Of a stretch of 64,000 bases of DNA, positions 43,115-52,530 are shown piece after piece. Each line of letters opens with the position of its first letter. Within the stretch, counting starts at the first letter, position 1. Below the pieces are notes generated by a model. That model was not told where the DNA came from. It saw only the letters and a list, made by a program, of their open reading frames with translations, and did not search any database. Made by a program: the position numbers and the translations under genes. This DNA is from an uncultured Bacteroidales bacterium (GTDB taxonomy: Bacteria > Bacteroidota > Bacteroidia > Bacteroidales > P3): assembly GCA_947165255.1 (NCBI GenBank), contig CAMUZR010000001.1, forward strand, positions 224,850-288,849, read 5' to 3'.

Positions 43115-44713
43115 TTCGTATGCCACTATGTCGATGCGGCGGTTGTGGGCGGCCTGCATGTCGTAGACCGACCGCACGCTCTTGGGGTTGCGCAGGGGGC
43201 TGGCTGCGGCCACCACCTCCTCGCCGGGGGCTCCGTTGGCCACGGTCTCAATGCGGAGGCTCCCATTTTCCAGGTAGGGGAGGAAAACACCGTTGTTCCA
43301 ACGCTTGAGTGAGTTGCGGAAGCAGTCGATGCGCCGTTTGGAGATATTCACGTTGTAGAGGCTCTCAAACAGCGGGCTGGCATAGCCGTTGATGGTGATG
43401 TTCACCCGCTTGCCGGCTTTGAGGTCGGCATAGAGGTATTGCATGAATTTGAGCATGTCGCTATGCCCCTTCTTCAATTCATACTCGAAGAAGTAGTCCA
43501 CCCCTTTCTGGATGGAGTCCCACTTGCGGCGGTCCACTGGGCTGGACTGTGCTCCTTTATACTCTTCCCGCAGTTGCATGTAGCGTTGCCAGGTGGCGGT
43601 GTAGTCGAGGCGGGTGGTGGTGTCGAGGGCCTTGGCATCGGGCTCGTCGTTGTGGAAATAGAGGCTCAGCGGCAGCAGCTCTTTCACGCTGTGGGTTGGG
43701 AGGGTGTCGGCGTAGACGATGGGCTGCTCCGCGGAGTCGGGTTTGGTGAAAATGCGGCGCCAGCGATAGAGGTCGTTGCAGCAGTTCTCGCTGGTCTTGT
43801 AGAGCGAGCCGGGGCGGTTGGAGGCCAGAAAGCCGCAGGCCGTCACTATCTCGTTATCTTTTAACCCCTCCTGCGGGCAACGGCAGCGGCAGGGCTGGAA
43901 ACTGAAGTAGAGGTCGTCGTACTCGGTGTTGATTTCCTCGCCGAGATTCACGGGCGTGTTCCAAGTGTTGCGCATTCCTTCGGACTGGTAGATGTCTATG
44001 CCGCCATGGCCTCCTGCACGGTTGCTGCTGAAGTAGAGGATGCCCTCTTCGTTGCTATAGTATGGGGTCACATCGTTGCTGTCGCTGTTCACAGGTGCGC
44101 CCAGGTTGGTGCAGTTGCCGGGAGTGCCTTCGCTGATGATGATGGCATACCAGATGTCCATGCCGCCCAGCCCGCCCGGACGGTCCGAGCTGAAGTAGAG
44201 GATGGTCTGGCCGGTGGGCAGGTAGCCTATGCTGGGGTGGCTGCTGTTGTAGCCACTCAGGTTCACGTTGCCCTTCAGCTTCTGCAACTTGCCCCAGCGT
44301 TTGTTCACGCGGTGCGAGTAGTAGATGTGGCTGACGCTTTTCTCGCCGGACTCGCTGCGGGTGATGTATATCACGTCGCCCTTGGGATCGTAGGCCACGT
44401 TTCCGTTGTTCATGCCGTTGGCGTTCAGCCCCCATTGGTTCAGGACGCCCCGCCCGATGGCTCCGGCGGTGTCAATGGGGGCCTGGTAGATTTCGGTGAG
44501 GACGGGGTTGAAGTCTACCAGGTAGAGGCGCGGCGTTTCCTCTACGAGCATGGTGGTGTAGAGCACGACGCTGTCGTCCACAATGACGGCTCCGGTCTCG
44601 CTGCCGGTGGTGTTGACGCTGTCGTGCAGGTGGGTCACCTCGTAGCGTAGGCTCTGCCCAAGGCAGGCGGCGCCCATCAGCAGGGCTGCTATGGCTAGAA
44701 TGGTTCTTTTCAT
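43097..44713 (-). CDS. PorE-like outer-membrane protein with PD40 propeller and OmpA-like domain
   Basis: A 538-residue protein with a signal peptide (MKRTILAIAALLMGAACLGQ). The middle part has PD40/WD40-like blades (GQTILYFSSDRPGGLGGMDIW, EGILYFSSNRAGGHGGIDIY, ACGFLASNRPG). The C-terminal part has an OmpA-like peptidoglycan-binding region (VNITINGYASPLFESLYNVNISKRRIDCFRNSL). This order matches the PorE/SprF-associated proteins of the type IX secretion system. porP is 27 nt upstream on the same strand. Confidence 0.8.
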   Translation of the reverse strand: MKRTILAIAALLMGAACLGQSLRYEVTHLHDSVNTTGSETGAVIVDDSVVLYTTMLVEETPRLYLVDFNPVLTEIYQAPIDTAGAIGRGVLNQWGLNANGMNNGNVAYDPKGDVIYITRSESGEKSVSHIYYSHRVNKRWGKLQKLKGNVNLSGYNSSHPSIGYLPTGQTILYFSSDRPGGLGGMDIWYAIIISEGTPGNCTNLGAPVNSDSNDVTPYYSNEEGILYFSSNRAGGHGGIDIYQSEGMRNTWNTPVNLGEEINTEYDDLYFSFQPCRCRCPQEGLKDNEIVTACGFLASNRPGSLYKTSENCCNDLYRWRRIFTKPDSAEQPIVYADTLPTHSVKELLPLSLYFHNDEPDAKALDTTTRLDYTATWQRYMQLREEYKGAQSSPVDRRKWDSIQKGVDYFFEYELKKGHSDMLKFMQYLYADLKAGKRVNITINGYASPLFESLYNVNISKRRIDCFRNSLKRWNNGVFLPYLENGSLRIETVANGAPGEEVVAAASPLRNPKSVRSVYDMQAAHNRRIDIVAYEVRGGN

Positions 44714-44740
44714 ATATCGGATATTAATGTCACATGTTTA

Positions 44741-45715
44741 TTAATAGGCGGGGCATTTGATTTTCATGCTTTTGCGGCTGGGCTTGGCAATGCGGTAGAC
44801 CATTCCCACCTCCAGCGCCCCCACCCCGCCGGAGGCGGCTACGAGGTCGGAGATGTTGGCGTCGTAGCAGAAGGTGAACACCAGGGCGTTGTATTCTATC
44901 ATGAGGTTGGCTATGAGCGCATCGCCGTGGCGCAGGGCCAGCCCTGTGCGCAGGCTTATCTGGCGTTGGGCCTCTTCGGCCAGGTACCACTTTAGGTCGA
45001 CCCCGTACAGCAGTTCGCGGTACTGTCCCTGCGCCTGTGCCAGCACGATGGGCATGAGCGAGAGCGACTGCCAGCCGCGCCACTCGGCACGGGCAAAGAG
45101 GCTGTAGCGCCTGGACAGGCGGGTGTCCTCCAATGCCGAATAGGAGATGTTGGGGCGGTTGAGGTTGCGGACGGAAAAGCCCACTTTGGTGTGCAGGTCG
45201 CCGGTGGGTTGGAAGTACCAGGCCACCCCCATGCAGAGCAGTGGGTACCCCACCCGTTGCTGGCTGAAGGTCTCTGAGGGGTCGTCCAGCGTGGCCTCGG
45301 AAGGGTCGAACCCCGACTGGGCGTAGCCCCCGTCCAGCCCAATGGAAAGAAAGCTGTTTCCGTACCGGCTCACAGAGGTGAAGTAAGCCACCGAGAGGTG
45401 CCCCGAAGTGGTTCCGTAGTTGAGCGTCCCAGCGTGGTCGCTGAAAAAAGTGGCGCCAAGGCTCACGCCGCTGCGGCGGTTCTGGCTGCGCCACAAGGCC
45501 GCCTCGCCAGTGACGCCTGCCGTTTGAAAGGGGGCGCTGATGCTGGCCCACTGGTTGCGGTAGATGAGGCCGAAGCGCCCCGCGCCGTCGAAGAAACCGG
45601 CGTAGGCAGGGTTCAGCAGCAGCGGGTCGGCATCCACCTGAGAGAAGTGTATGTCCTGCGCCCGCATGCCCGCCAGCCCCACCGTCAGCATCAATATGGT
45701 CAGTGCCTTCCTCAT
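44741..45715 (-). CDS. porP: PorP/SprF family outer-membrane protein
   Basis: A 324-residue protein with a signal peptide ending GMRAQ. The family N-terminal sequence is DIHFSQVDADPLLLNPAYAGFFDGAGRFGLIYRNQW, followed by alternating amphipathic strands typical of the PorP/SprF barrel. The mid and late strands are LHTKVGFSVRNLNRPNISY and MIEYNALVFTFCYDANIS. Such proteins anchor T9SS substrates or partner with large adhesins. The PorE-like gene downstream supports this role. Confidence 0.9.
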   Translation of the reverse strand: MRKALTILMLTVGLAGMRAQDIHFSQVDADPLLLNPAYAGFFDGAGRFGLIYRNQWASISAPFQTAGVTGEAALWRSQNRRSGVSLGATFFSDHAGTLNYGTTSGHLSVAYFTSVSRYGNSFLSIGLDGGYAQSGFDPSEATLDDPSETFSQQRVGYPLLCMGVAWYFQPTGDLHTKVGFSVRNLNRPNISYSALEDTRLSRRYSLFARAEWRGWQSLSLMPIVLAQAQGQYRELLYGVDLKWYLAEEAQRQISLRTGLALRHGDALIANLMIEYNALVFTFCYDANISDLVAASGGVGALEVGMVYRIAKPSRKSMKIKCPAY

Positions 45716-45769
45716 CTTTTTTTTGCGACTTAGCCACCCATCGGTTTCCGTCCAACTAATCTCGGTGCC

Positions 45770-46792
45770 CTATCTTGCGTATGGCGGCAGCCCCAGGTCG
45801 GCAAACTCGCCTTGCAAGTATTTGAAATAGCCCGCAATGCCCACCATGGCGGCATTGTCGGTACAGAACTGGAACTTGGGTATGAACACCTTCCAGTGGT
45901 GTTTCTGTCCCAGCCGTTCCATCTCGCTGCGCAGCAGGCTGTTGGCCGATACGCCGCCGGCAATGGCAATCTGCCTTACGCCGCTCTCCTTCACCGCCTT
46001 CTCCAGTTTCTTGATGAGGAAGCCCACGATGCACTTCTGAATCGAGGCGCAAAGGTCGGCCTTGTGCTCCTCGATGTAGTTAGGATTCTCAGCAATACGG
46101 TCGCGCAGAAAATAGAGGAAAGAAGTCTTTATGCCGCTGAAGCTGTAGTCGTTGCCTGCAATGTGTGGCGTGGCAAAGTGGTATGCGTCGGGGTTGCCCT
46201 CTTTGGCCAGCCGGTCGATGATGGGGCCACCGGGGTAGCCCAGGTCCATAATCTTGGCGGCCTTGTCGATAGCCTCGCCCGCCGCGTCGTCGATGGTCTC
46301 GCCCAGCACCTCCATGTCGAAGTGGCTCCGCAGCAGCAATATCTGCGTATGTCCGCCCGACACCAGCAGGCAGACAAAGGGAAACTGCGGCACCTGGCTC
46401 TGGTCGTTCTCCTTGATGAAATGCGAGAGCACGTGTCCCTGCAGGTGGTTCACCTCGATGAGGGGGATTTCCAGCCCTTGGGCAAAACTCTTGGCAAAAC
46501 TCACCCCCACCATCAGCGATCCCAGCAGGCCCGGCCCGCGGGTGAAGGCCACGGCGTCAATCTCCTCCTTGCCGATGTTGGCATTCTTGATGGCGGTGTC
46601 CACCACTGGCACAATGTTCTGCTGGTGGGCGCGGGAGGCCAGCTCGGGCACCACCCCGCCGTACTGCTCGTGCACCTTCTGCGAGGCAATAACATTGGAG
46701 AGAATGCGGTCGCCGCGCAGCACGGCAGCCGACGTGTCGTCGCACGACGACTCGATAGCAAGTATGGTAGCAATATGTTCAGTAGGTTCCAT
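45770..46792 (-). CDS. tsaD: tRNA N6-adenosine threonylcarbamoyltransferase
   Basis: 340 residues from the ATG at 46792. ASKH/actin-fold protein with ILAIESSCDDTSAAV, FTRGPGLLGSLMVGVSFAK, the metal-binding EVNHLQGHVLSH, CLLVSGGHTQ, and GGVSANSLLR. It transfers the threonylcarbamoyl group to A37 of NNU/ANN-reading tRNAs, with TsaB and TsaE. A 54-nt spacer leads to porP, so tsaD probably heads this operon. A -7 box is upstream. Confidence 0.96.
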   Translation of the reverse strand: MEPTEHIATILAIESSCDDTSAAVLRGDRILSNVIASQKVHEQYGGVVPELASRAHQQNIVPVVDTAIKNANIGKEEIDAVAFTRGPGLLGSLMVGVSFAKSFAQGLEIPLIEVNHLQGHVLSHFIKENDQSQVPQFPFVCLLVSGGHTQILLLRSHFDMEVLGETIDDAAGEAIDKAAKIMDLGYPGGPIIDRLAKEGNPDAYHFATPHIAGNDYSFSGIKTSFLYFLRDRIAENPNYIEEHKADLCASIQKCIVGFLIKKLEKAVKESGVRQIAIAGGVSANSLLRSEMERLGQKHHWKVFIPKFQFCTDNAAMVGIAGYFKYLQGEFADLGLPPYAR

Positions 46793-46813
46793 TGAGTGTA
46801 AAATTTGCCATTG

Positions 46814-46821
46814 CAAAGATA
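46814..46821 (-). promoter_or_regulatory. -7 box of tsaD
   Basis: The minus strand reads TATCTTTG, 21 nt from the tsaD ATG. Confidence 0.6.
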
Positions 46822-46955
46822 CGCATCTTTTTTTATATAAAATGGTTTTGGTCGAAAAAAAGAATAATTGCCCTTCAGCAGCATGCCACCACAGGATGCT
46901 TTTGTGGTGGAAATAATCACGGAGTGGTCAGGATTGGGAGTGGTTTATCGTAACC

Positions 46956-47023
46956 CTCAATTCTCAATTCTCAACTCTCAATTCCCAACTCTCAATTCCC
47001 AATTCTCAATTCTCAACTCTCAA
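46956..47023. repeat. 7-bp tandem repeat, nine copies (CAAYTCY)
   Basis: Nine heptamers in register from CAATTCT to CAACTCT, with only T/C variation at positions 4 and 7. The array lies in the 364-bp divergent spacer between tsaD and the TolC-like gene. That spacer otherwise has only the two -7 boxes. Confidence 0.85.
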
Positions 47024-47113
47024 GGATGTCGGTTGGAATACGTCGGAGGGCGATTGGGGTGGCAGATTGGTCGTTTGGAACGCTTTTGGCGAGGGCGGGT
47101 GGCGAAAAGGGTG

Positions 47114-47121
47114 TACTTTTG
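47114..47121 (+). promoter_or_regulatory. -7 box of the efflux operon
   Basis: TACTTTTG, a TAnnTTTG match, 36 nt before the ATG at 47157. Confidence 0.6.
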
Positions 47122-47156
47122 CAGTCTCAAATGAAGAAAAGAAATTGAATGGAAAT

Positions 47157-48635
47157 ATGAAAAAGAAATTGTTCGTCACATTGATGGTTTTTTCATTTTT
47201 GGGCGCGAGTGCCCAAACCGGAGTGCCGCTGTCGCTGACACTGGAGGACTGCCATAGGCTGGCCTTGGAGTACAATAAGCAGCTGAAAATTGCAGAAGAA
47301 AAGGTGGCAGAAACCGATGCTTTGAAGAAGATGGCGTTGAGCGAGATGTTTCCGAAGTTTTCGGCCAACGGAGCCTATACTTGGAACCAGAAGTCCATAC
47401 AGTTGCTCAGCGATGAGAAACAGGATGCCCTAAACAACATGGGCACCAATGCCGCGCAGGACGTTGCCAACTCAGTTTCGGAGTTTGTCAACCGCCTGAT
47501 GCCTATAGACCCGGCACTGGCTCAGTCTTTTGCAGAGTTGCTGGAAGGAAGCGATGTGGCCCATGCGCTTAACGGCTTGGGACGGCAGATCACTAGCACT
47601 TTGGACATGGATCTGAGGAATATATGGGTTGGAGGCGTGACGGTGACGCAGCCTGTGTTCTTGGGCGGCAAGTTGGTGGAGTTCTACCGCAGCGCACGCA
47701 CCAACAACGAGATGGCACAACTGGGCTATGACAAGGCCAAGTCGGATATACTGGTGCAGGTGGATGAGGCCTATTGGCGTGTGATTTCTGTGCAGAAGAA
47801 GCTGGAGTTGGCACAGCAGTATGTGAACTTGTTGGATACGATGTACCAGAATGTGCAAGCCTTAAAAGAAGCGGAGATGGCCACCGAGGCCGACCTGACC
47901 AAGGTGCGCGTGAAGCTCAACGAGGCACAAATGAGCCTGACCAAGGCCTCCAGCGGCCTCCAATTGGCCAAGATGCTGCTCTACCAGATGTGTGGGCTGG
48001 ATCTCAACGGCAATTATTTGGTGCTAGAATCGTTGGAACTGCAGGACCGACAATCCTTGAGCAATATAGACATGAGTCAGGTGCTGAACAACAGCAAAGA
48101 AATACAGCTATTGGAAAAGAGCGATGCATTGGCCAAGTCGGCGGTCCACATTGCTGCCTCTGGTTTGATGCCCAATCTGGCCGTGACGGGTTCATATCTG
48201 GTCACCAATCCCAACCTGTACAACGGATACAGCAAAGGATTTGGCGGCATGTTTACTGTTGGAGCCGTACTGAACGTGCCTATCTGCCACCCCAGCGCCG
48301 TTTATGCCTTGAAGGCAGCCAAGCATCAGCGCAACGAGGTCCAGTACTTGATTGAAGAAGCCAGCGACAAAATACAGCTGCTGGTGAACAAACTCAACTA
48401 TGAGTTGGAAGTGGCCAACCGCAAGTTGATGGCCAGCCAGACCAATCTCACCCATGCCGAGGAGAACCTTAGCCTGGCGGAAGAGAGTTTTAAGTCGGGC
48501 TTGATAAGCAGCAGCGATCTGATGGCTGCTCAGACGGCATGGCTGTCGGCCAGCAGCGAGTTACTGGATGCCGGCATAGAGGTGCAGATGGACTACCTCT
48601 ACCTGCAACAGGCCATGGGCAGGATTGGAAAATAA
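47157..48635 (+). CDS. TolC-family outer-membrane efflux protein
   Basis: 492 residues from the ATG at 47157. The signal peptide ends GASAQ. The OEP repeats are seen as SLTLEDCHRLALEYNKQLKI near the N-terminus and EVQYLIEEASDKIQLLVNKLNYELEVANRKLM later, each with heptad-like helices, and VTVTQPVFLGGKLVEFYRSA as a barrel strand. It forms the trimeric outer-membrane channel for the HlyD and permease genes that follow. The longer frame upstream crosses the promoter and is not used. Confidence 0.9.
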   Translation: MKKKLFVTLMVFSFLGASAQTGVPLSLTLEDCHRLALEYNKQLKIAEEKVAETDALKKMALSEMFPKFSANGAYTWNQKSIQLLSDEKQDALNNMGTNAAQDVANSVSEFVNRLMPIDPALAQSFAELLEGSDVAHALNGLGRQITSTLDMDLRNIWVGGVTVTQPVFLGGKLVEFYRSARTNNEMAQLGYDKAKSDILVQVDEAYWRVISVQKKLELAQQYVNLLDTMYQNVQALKEAEMATEADLTKVRVKLNEAQMSLTKASSGLQLAKMLLYQMCGLDLNGNYLVLESLELQDRQSLSNIDMSQVLNNSKEIQLLEKSDALAKSAVHIAASGLMPNLAVTGSYLVTNPNLYNGYSKGFGGMFTVGAVLNVPICHPSAVYALKAAKHQRNEVQYLIEEASDKIQLLVNKLNYELEVANRKLMASQTNLTHAEENLSLAEESFKSGLISSSDLMAAQTAWLSASSELLDAGIEVQMDYLYLQQAMGRIGK

Positions 48636-48689
48636 TAGACGTTTGATGTTTGAGTTTAGAATTTATAGAACCCAATAAAATAAATAGAA

Positions 48690-49670
48690 ATGGAAAATAC
48701 AAAGAAACAGTCGTTGATAGGTGTCGGCGTTCTTATCGCCGTGGTGGTTGTGCTGGCCGTGGTGGGGCTGATAGTGCTGCGCCCTGAGCCAGAAGTACTG
48801 ATGGGTGAGGCCGAGGCCTCCGAATACCGCGTCTCGGGCAAGGTGCCTGGCCGCGTGGAAGAATTTTATGTTCATGAGGGCGATCAGGTGAAGGCCGGCG
48901 ACACGCTGGTGTTCATCAACAGTCCCGAGGTGTCGGCCAAGCTGGAGCAAGCCCAGGCCGCCCGTTCGGCCGCCAGTGCTCAGGCCGGCAAGGCCAAAAA
49001 AGGGGCTCGTCAGCAGCAGATAACGGCCGCCTACCAAATGTGGCAAAAAGCACAAGTGGGAGTCGACATTGCCAAAAAGTCGTTAGACCGTGTTCAGTCA
49101 CTCTACGACAAAAAAGTGGTCTCTGCGCAGAAACGCGACGAAGTGGAAGCCCAGTATAAAGCTGCCGTGGCAACGGCCAATGCCGCCAAGTCGCAGTACG
49201 ACATGGCCTTGGAAGGCGCCCAGCAAGAGGACAAGGAGGCCGCCTTGGCCCTAGTGGCCCAAGCCAACGGAGCCATAGCCGAAGTGCAGTCGTATATGGG
49301 AGAGCGATACCTCACCGCCCCGTGCGACGGCGAGGTGGTGGAGATTTACCCCAAACGCACTGAGCTTATTGGCACAGGGTCGCCCGTGATGTCTATTGTG
49401 GATATGAGCGATATGTGGTTCACCTTCAGCGTACGCGAAGACCTGCTGGGCAACCTAAAAGTGGGCAAGGTGGTGGAGGTGACAATACCGGCCCTGGGCG
49501 ACGGAACCTATCAGGCACGAGTGACATATCTCAGGGCCATGGCCAGCTATGCTACCTGGCGTGCCACTAAAAACAACGGTCAGTACGACATGAAGAGCTT
49601 CGACGTGCGGATGGTGCCCGTGGAGGAAATCCCCGGCTTGCGCCCCGGCATGACCGCCATTATAAGGTAA
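48690..49670 (+). CDS. HlyD/EmrA-type periplasmic adaptor protein
   Basis: A 326-residue membrane fusion protein. One N-terminal membrane helix (LIGVGVLIAVVVVLAVVGLIVL) is followed by the split lipoyl domain (GKVPGRVEEFYVHEGDQVKAGDTL and APCDGEVVEIYPKRTELIGTGSPV), a coiled-coil hairpin in between (about 90-200), and a beta-barrel (TFSVREDLLGNLKVGKVVEVTI). It bridges the inner-membrane permeases and the TolC channel. Its TAA stop lies inside a dispersed repeat. Confidence 0.92.
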   Translation: MENTKKQSLIGVGVLIAVVVVLAVVGLIVLRPEPEVLMGEAEASEYRVSGKVPGRVEEFYVHEGDQVKAGDTLVFINSPEVSAKLEQAQAARSAASAQAGKAKKGARQQQITAAYQMWQKAQVGVDIAKKSLDRVQSLYDKKVVSAQKRDEVEAQYKAAVATANAAKSQYDMALEGAQQEDKEAALALVAQANGAIAEVQSYMGERYLTAPCDGEVVEIYPKRTELIGTGSPVMSIVDMSDMWFTFSVREDLLGNLKVGKVVEVTIPALGDGTYQARVTYLRAMASYATWRATKNNGQYDMKSFDVRMVPVEEIPGLRPGMTAIIR

Positions 49671-49700
49671 AAAGTAAAAACCAAAAAGCCTTTTTAAACT

Positions 49701-49766
49701 ATAAAGTAAAAACTAAAAGTGATTAGTCAGATGCCATGACGATAAGCTACTAAACTATTAACCACT
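49701..49766. repeat. dispersed 66-bp repeat, copy 1
   Basis: The segment with AAAGTAAAAACTAAAAGTG, GATGCCATGAC and TAAACTATTAACCA recurs with small changes at 52275-52346. It lies in the 206-bp spacer before the first permease. Confidence 0.75.
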
Positions 49767-49807
49767 ATTTTTTTAGTTTCAAGTTATTGCCTTTGCTTTA
49801 TCAAAAG

Positions 49808-49857
49808 CTCTCAATTCTTAACTCCGCCCACCCTTTTAGTTTTTACCTTTTACTTTA
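49808..49857. repeat. composite dispersed repeat, copy 1 (minus orientation)
   Basis: On the minus strand it reads AAAGTAAAAGGTAAAAACTA followed by a G+C-rich patch and then the GAATTGAGAG heptamer motif. Other copies are at 52465-52510, 55646-55719 and 60445-60523. Confidence 0.7.
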
Positions 49858-49876
49858 AATACATCTTCGATAATAA

Positions 49877-51049
49877 ATGAAAACGTTGTTTGATAAATTG
49901 TCCAATGTGCTGCGGAGAGAGCTGCCCCGCATAAAGGCGCACCCACGATACCTCATTCTAGCCACATTGGGCATAGCATTCTCTTATCTGTTTTTCCTCA
50001 CCCTCATGCGGGATGGGCAGCCGCAGAAGCTGCCCATAGCCATAGTGGATGAGGACGGAAGCTATTTTTCGCGCCGCCTCTGCCACGAAATCGAGGCCAC
50101 GCAGGGGGTGCGCGTGGCACGGGTATACAACAGCCATAAGGAAGCCCGGGCCGCCATGCAGCGACAGGAAATATACGCCTTTCTGCACATTCCCCACGGC
50201 ACCTACAACGATGTGCTGGCGTTCAAGGCACCACATGTAGTGCTCTATGCCAACAATGCTTATTTATTAAGCGGCACCCTCAGCTACAAGCAGCTGATGA
50301 CTATCTGCAATCTGGCGGCAGGGGCGGTGCAGCGAGAAGTGCTGCGCAAAAAAGGCATGGGCGAAGAGCAAATAATGGGACTGATCATGCCAATAGAAAT
50401 CGATGCCCATTTGGTGGGCAACCCGATGGCCAACTACCAGTCATACCTGCTCACCACCATCCTGCCGGGCATCCTAGGCTTGATGGCGATACTGCTCACC
50501 GTCTTCAGCATTGGCATGGAGAGTCGCGAAGGGACGGCCGGCGAGTGGCTTGCCGCCGCCGATGGCCGAATAGGCGTGGCATTGGTGGGCAAGCTGCTCC
50601 CCTATGCCTGCTGGTTCATAGCCTTACAGCTCTTGGGCAATTTGGTGCTCTTCGGCTTCTGCCAATTCCCCATGCAGGGCCATTACCTCACACTGGCCCT
50701 CTGCTCGGTGCTTTTTGTACTGGCCATGATGTCGGCAGGAGTGTTTCTATATGGACTGATACCACAGATGACCAATGCCATTTGCTTCAGCGCCTTCTAC
50801 GGCATCCTGGCATTCTCCCTGTCGGGTTTCACCTATCCCGTTAGCGGAATGGCGCGGCCCCTGCAGGCCTTGAGTGTCGTCTTTCCTCTGCGGCAGAACT
50901 ATCTGGTGTATGTGAACGAAGCCCTTTTCGGGCTACCGCTGTCGTACAGCTATGGGCATCTGTGCATTCTTGTTCTCTTCCTCCTGCTGCCCCTGATCAC
51001 CAACAGTCGAATCAAAAAACAGATACTTAGCCATGAAAATGCTGCATAA
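49877..51049 (+). CDS. ABC-2 type export permease (first of pair)
   Basis: A 390-residue ABC2_membrane_3-type permease. The N-terminal helix is LILATLGIAFSYLFFLTLM, then a periplasmic domain of about 150 residues (PIAIVDEDGSYFSRRLCHEIEATQGV), and five further membrane helices (for example TTILPGILGLMAILLTVFSIGM). This is the YhhJ/YbhS-R layout. It overlaps the second permease by 17 nt, giving a tightly coupled pair. No ATP-binding gene is present in the operon. Confidence 0.85.
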   Translation: MKTLFDKLSNVLRRELPRIKAHPRYLILATLGIAFSYLFFLTLMRDGQPQKLPIAIVDEDGSYFSRRLCHEIEATQGVRVARVYNSHKEARAAMQRQEIYAFLHIPHGTYNDVLAFKAPHVVLYANNAYLLSGTLSYKQLMTICNLAAGAVQREVLRKKGMGEEQIMGLIMPIEIDAHLVGNPMANYQSYLLTTILPGILGLMAILLTVFSIGMESREGTAGEWLAAADGRIGVALVGKLLPYACWFIALQLLGNLVLFGFCQFPMQGHYLTLALCSVLFVLAMMSAGVFLYGLIPQMTNAICFSAFYGILAFSLSGFTYPVSGMARPLQALSVVFPLRQNYLVYVNEALFGLPLSYSYGHLCILVLFLLLPLITNSRIKKQILSHENAA

Positions 51050-52259
51050 CATCCAACAGTTTTTAGAAGACCTAGCCGAAGTGTGTCAGGCCGAATGGGG
51101 CCGCATCTTTGGCAACACGGGCGTGCTTCTGATATTCTTTGTGGCCGGAGTGGGCTATCCCCTTATTTTCAATGGCATTTATGTGCAGGAAAATCTGTAC
51201 GATGTGCCTGTGGCAGTGGTGGACGATGCCCGCTGCAAAGAGAGCAAACGCTTCATCCATAAAATGGATGCCACCCCAGAGATAGAAGTGCGATTCGAGG
51301 CCGGCTCGATGGCCGAGGCCGAACGCCTTATGGCCGAACGTAAGGTAAACGGAATCATCCACTTCCCCTCAGACTATGGCGAGCGGCTGGCCCAGTTAGA
51401 GACAGCCCGCGTGGGGGTGTTCTGTGACATGTCGTCCTTCCTGTACTACAAGAGCGTCTTCATGGGAGCCAACTTTGCCATGCTCGACGAAATGAAACAA
51501 ATAGAATTCACCCGCTACGGCCTGACGGGCATCACAGGCCAGCAGGCCAACACACTGGTCAACCCCGTGGGGTACGACGACGTGAAGCTCTTTGTGCCGG
51601 GAGGCGGATTCACCAGCTTCCTTATACCCGCATTGCTCATCATGGTCATCCAGCAAACCCTCTTCTTTGGCGTAGGCATGCTGGGTGGGGCCGCTCGCGA
51701 GGAAGGCACCCAGCTGGCCTCCATCCCCCCACGTCTGCGTCGCCGCCACCACGACCGCGTGGTGCTTGGACGCACCATGGCCTATATAGTCCTCTACGGG
51801 GCACTTGTGGCGATAGACCTATTCCTTATACCGCGAATGTTCAACCTGCCCCACATAGCGCAGATAGGCCAGCTGACCCTCTTCCTGCTCCCATTCCTCC
51901 TCTCCGTCTGCTTCCTCAGCATCACCTGCAGCAGCCTTTTCAGGCATCGCGAGTCGGGCATCGTCACCTTGGTCTTCTCAAGTATCATCCTGCTCTTCCT
52001 TACTGGCTTTGCCTGGCCGCAAAGCTCCATGCCCGACCCTTGGCGTTGGCTGTCCTACCTCTTCCCGTCCACCCATGCCGTGCAGGGATATGTCCGTATG
52101 AACTCCATGGGGGCCACACTGCACGAAGTCAGCTTCGAATATCTGATGCTCTGGGTGCTGACCCTGCTCTATTTTGCCACAGCCTGCCTTTCGGTGGGGA
52201 CCGGGGTGCGCCGCCGCCCCCGTGGGAAACCCCATCGCAGCGGAGCGCAGGGCAAATAG
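51033..52259 (+). CDS. ABC-2 type export permease (second of pair)
   Basis: A 408-residue permease paralogous to the first. It has one N-terminal helix (GVLLIFFVAGVGYPLIF), a periplasmic domain with VAVVDDARCKESKRFIHKMD, and then SFLIPALLIMVIQQTLFFGVG plus four more helices. The C-terminal tail is basic (RRRPRGKPHRSGAQGK). Together with the first permease, HlyD and TolC it makes a drug- or lipid-type exporter; the missing ATPase must be supplied from elsewhere, if this is an ABC exporter. Confidence 0.85.
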   Translation: MKMLHNIQQFLEDLAEVCQAEWGRIFGNTGVLLIFFVAGVGYPLIFNGIYVQENLYDVPVAVVDDARCKESKRFIHKMDATPEIEVRFEAGSMAEAERLMAERKVNGIIHFPSDYGERLAQLETARVGVFCDMSSFLYYKSVFMGANFAMLDEMKQIEFTRYGLTGITGQQANTLVNPVGYDDVKLFVPGGGFTSFLIPALLIMVIQQTLFFGVGMLGGAAREEGTQLASIPPRLRRRHHDRVVLGRTMAYIVLYGALVAIDLFLIPRMFNLPHIAQIGQLTLFLLPFLLSVCFLSITCSSLFRHRESGIVTLVFSSIILLFLTGFAWPQSSMPDPWRWLSYLFPSTHAVQGYVRMNSMGATLHEVSFEYLMLWVLTLLYFATACLSVGTGVRRRPRGKPHRSGAQGK

Positions 52260-52274
52260 CGGACAATTATTAAG

Positions 52275-52346
52275 GTAAAAAGTAAAAACTAAAAGTGATT
52301 AGACTGATGCCATGACAATAAACCACTAAACTAAACTATTAACCAA
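52275..52346. repeat. dispersed 66-bp repeat, copy 2
   Basis: Near copy of 49701-49766, starting just after the second permease stop codon. It has the same AAAGTAAAAACTAAAAGTG and GATGCCATGACAATAA blocks. Confidence 0.75.
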
Positions 52347-52349
52347 TAT

Positions 52350-52460
52350 AAGTAATTGCTCAAATATATTTTACATATAATTTCCATCTAATTGACCATT
52401 TAATTAATGGATAATTCATGATAATTCGTGTTAAAAGATATGCATATTAATTTGGTTGTT
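52350..52460. repeat. 96-bp repeat unit plus 15-bp tail, upstream copy
   Basis: The 96-bp unit (from AAGTAATTGCTC to GATATGCAT) followed by ATTAATTTGGTTGTT. It recurs as a tandem pair at 54600-54806 with the same tail. It contains a perfect CCATT-TAATT-AATGG palindrome. It flanks the two-component system. Confidence 0.85.
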
Positions 52461-52464
52461 CCCT

Positions 52465-52510
52465 TAGTTTTTAGTTTTTACCTTTTACTTTATCACAAAC
52501 TCTCAACTCA
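52465..52510. repeat. composite dispersed repeat, copy 2 (minus orientation)
   Basis: The minus strand reads GAGTTGAGAGTTTGTGATAA then AGTAAAAGGTAAAAACTA. It directly precedes the histidine kinase gene. Confidence 0.7.
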
Positions 52511-52530
52511 TAAACACCCACACAATAATT

